A stretch of DNA of 5,640 bases from an uncultured Prevotella sp. (GTDB lineage: Bacteria > Bacteroidota > Bacteroidia > Bacteroidales > Bacteroidaceae): positions 1 to 5,640 of the forward strand of contig CALBJK010000129.1 in the NCBI GenBank assembly GCA_937892695.1. The letters are read 5' to 3'. The position numbers and the translations under genes were made by a program. Below the pieces are notes generated by a model. It saw only the letters and a program-made list of their open reading frames with translations, was not told where the DNA came from and did no database searches. Below are positions 5,622 to 5,640 of the stretch, piece after piece (the stretch's first letter is position 1; each line of letters begins with the position of its first letter).

Positions 5622-5640
5622 GAGACGCACCGGAGTGTCG
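5622..5640 (+). repeat. 23-bp hairpin repeat, copy 6 (cut by window end)
   Basis: GAGACG, CAC, tetraloop CGGA, GTG, free base T and CG are present before the window ends. Its upstream flank TTGAG matches that of copy 3 on the opposite strand. Confidence 0.7.

Larger units (their letters stand above)
5435..5640. other. repeat-filled intergenic tail
   Basis: No gene is supported. The region holds hairpin copies 5 and 6, the 5478-5540 segment matching 1350-1430 in inverted orientation, and two small perfect hairpins: CATTG-TGG-CAATG at 5504-5516 and CAATG-AC-CATTG at 5608-5619. No classical terminator with a T-run follows the MFS stop. Confidence 0.5.

Overview
The window looks like a piece of a Bacteroidales chromosome, most likely Prevotella or a close relative. 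Three things suggest this: two BspA-like leucine-rich-repeat surface proteins ending in a short 'YDxxGR…GxNIIR…DGxxxKxxVK' tail, a promoter of the Bacteroidetes -33/-7 type (TTG, then TACCTTTG), and starts that lack strong Shine-Dalgarno sequences. The genus is an inference from protein style, not a proven assignment.

Layout. (1) Positions 1-977 are AT-rich and hold two tandem, related, decayed lipoprotein genes. The first has no usable start codon and a -1 frameshift at a 7-A run. The second has an in-frame TAA and a further -1 frameshift after a 5-A run. (2) Positions 970-1350 are a repeat island with three different palindromic elements: a cruciform built from 9-bp TCTGTGTTA units, a nested inverted repeat with a TGTAGGG/CCCTACA core, and two copies of a 23-bp hairpin repeat (GAGACG…CGTCTC). 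(3) A promoter at about 1466-1496 leads into two secreted BspA-like LRR genes (1609-2886 and 2883-4061). Their stop and start overlap by 4 bp (ATGA), so they are probably co-transcribed and translationally coupled. (4) The spacer 4062-4228 holds more hairpin repeats in inverted orientation. (5) Positions 4262-5434 encode a 12-TM MFS transporter of the drug:H+ antiporter type. (6) The tail 5435-5640 holds two more hairpin repeats and a stretch that matches the 1350-1430 region in inverted orientation.

The two LRR proteins are probable cell-surface or secreted adhesin-like proteins that work as a pair. The MFS gene is separated from them by a repeat-rich spacer and has no evident functional link. 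The most unusual content is non-coding: one 23-bp hairpin family, with its flanking sequence, occupies all three intergenic regions downstream of position 1000. The DNA composition also changes sharply between the decayed lipoprotein region (about a quarter to a third G+C in lines I counted) and the LRR/MFS genes (above half). No known defence system, CRISPR array, tRNA, rRNA or transposase is visible.
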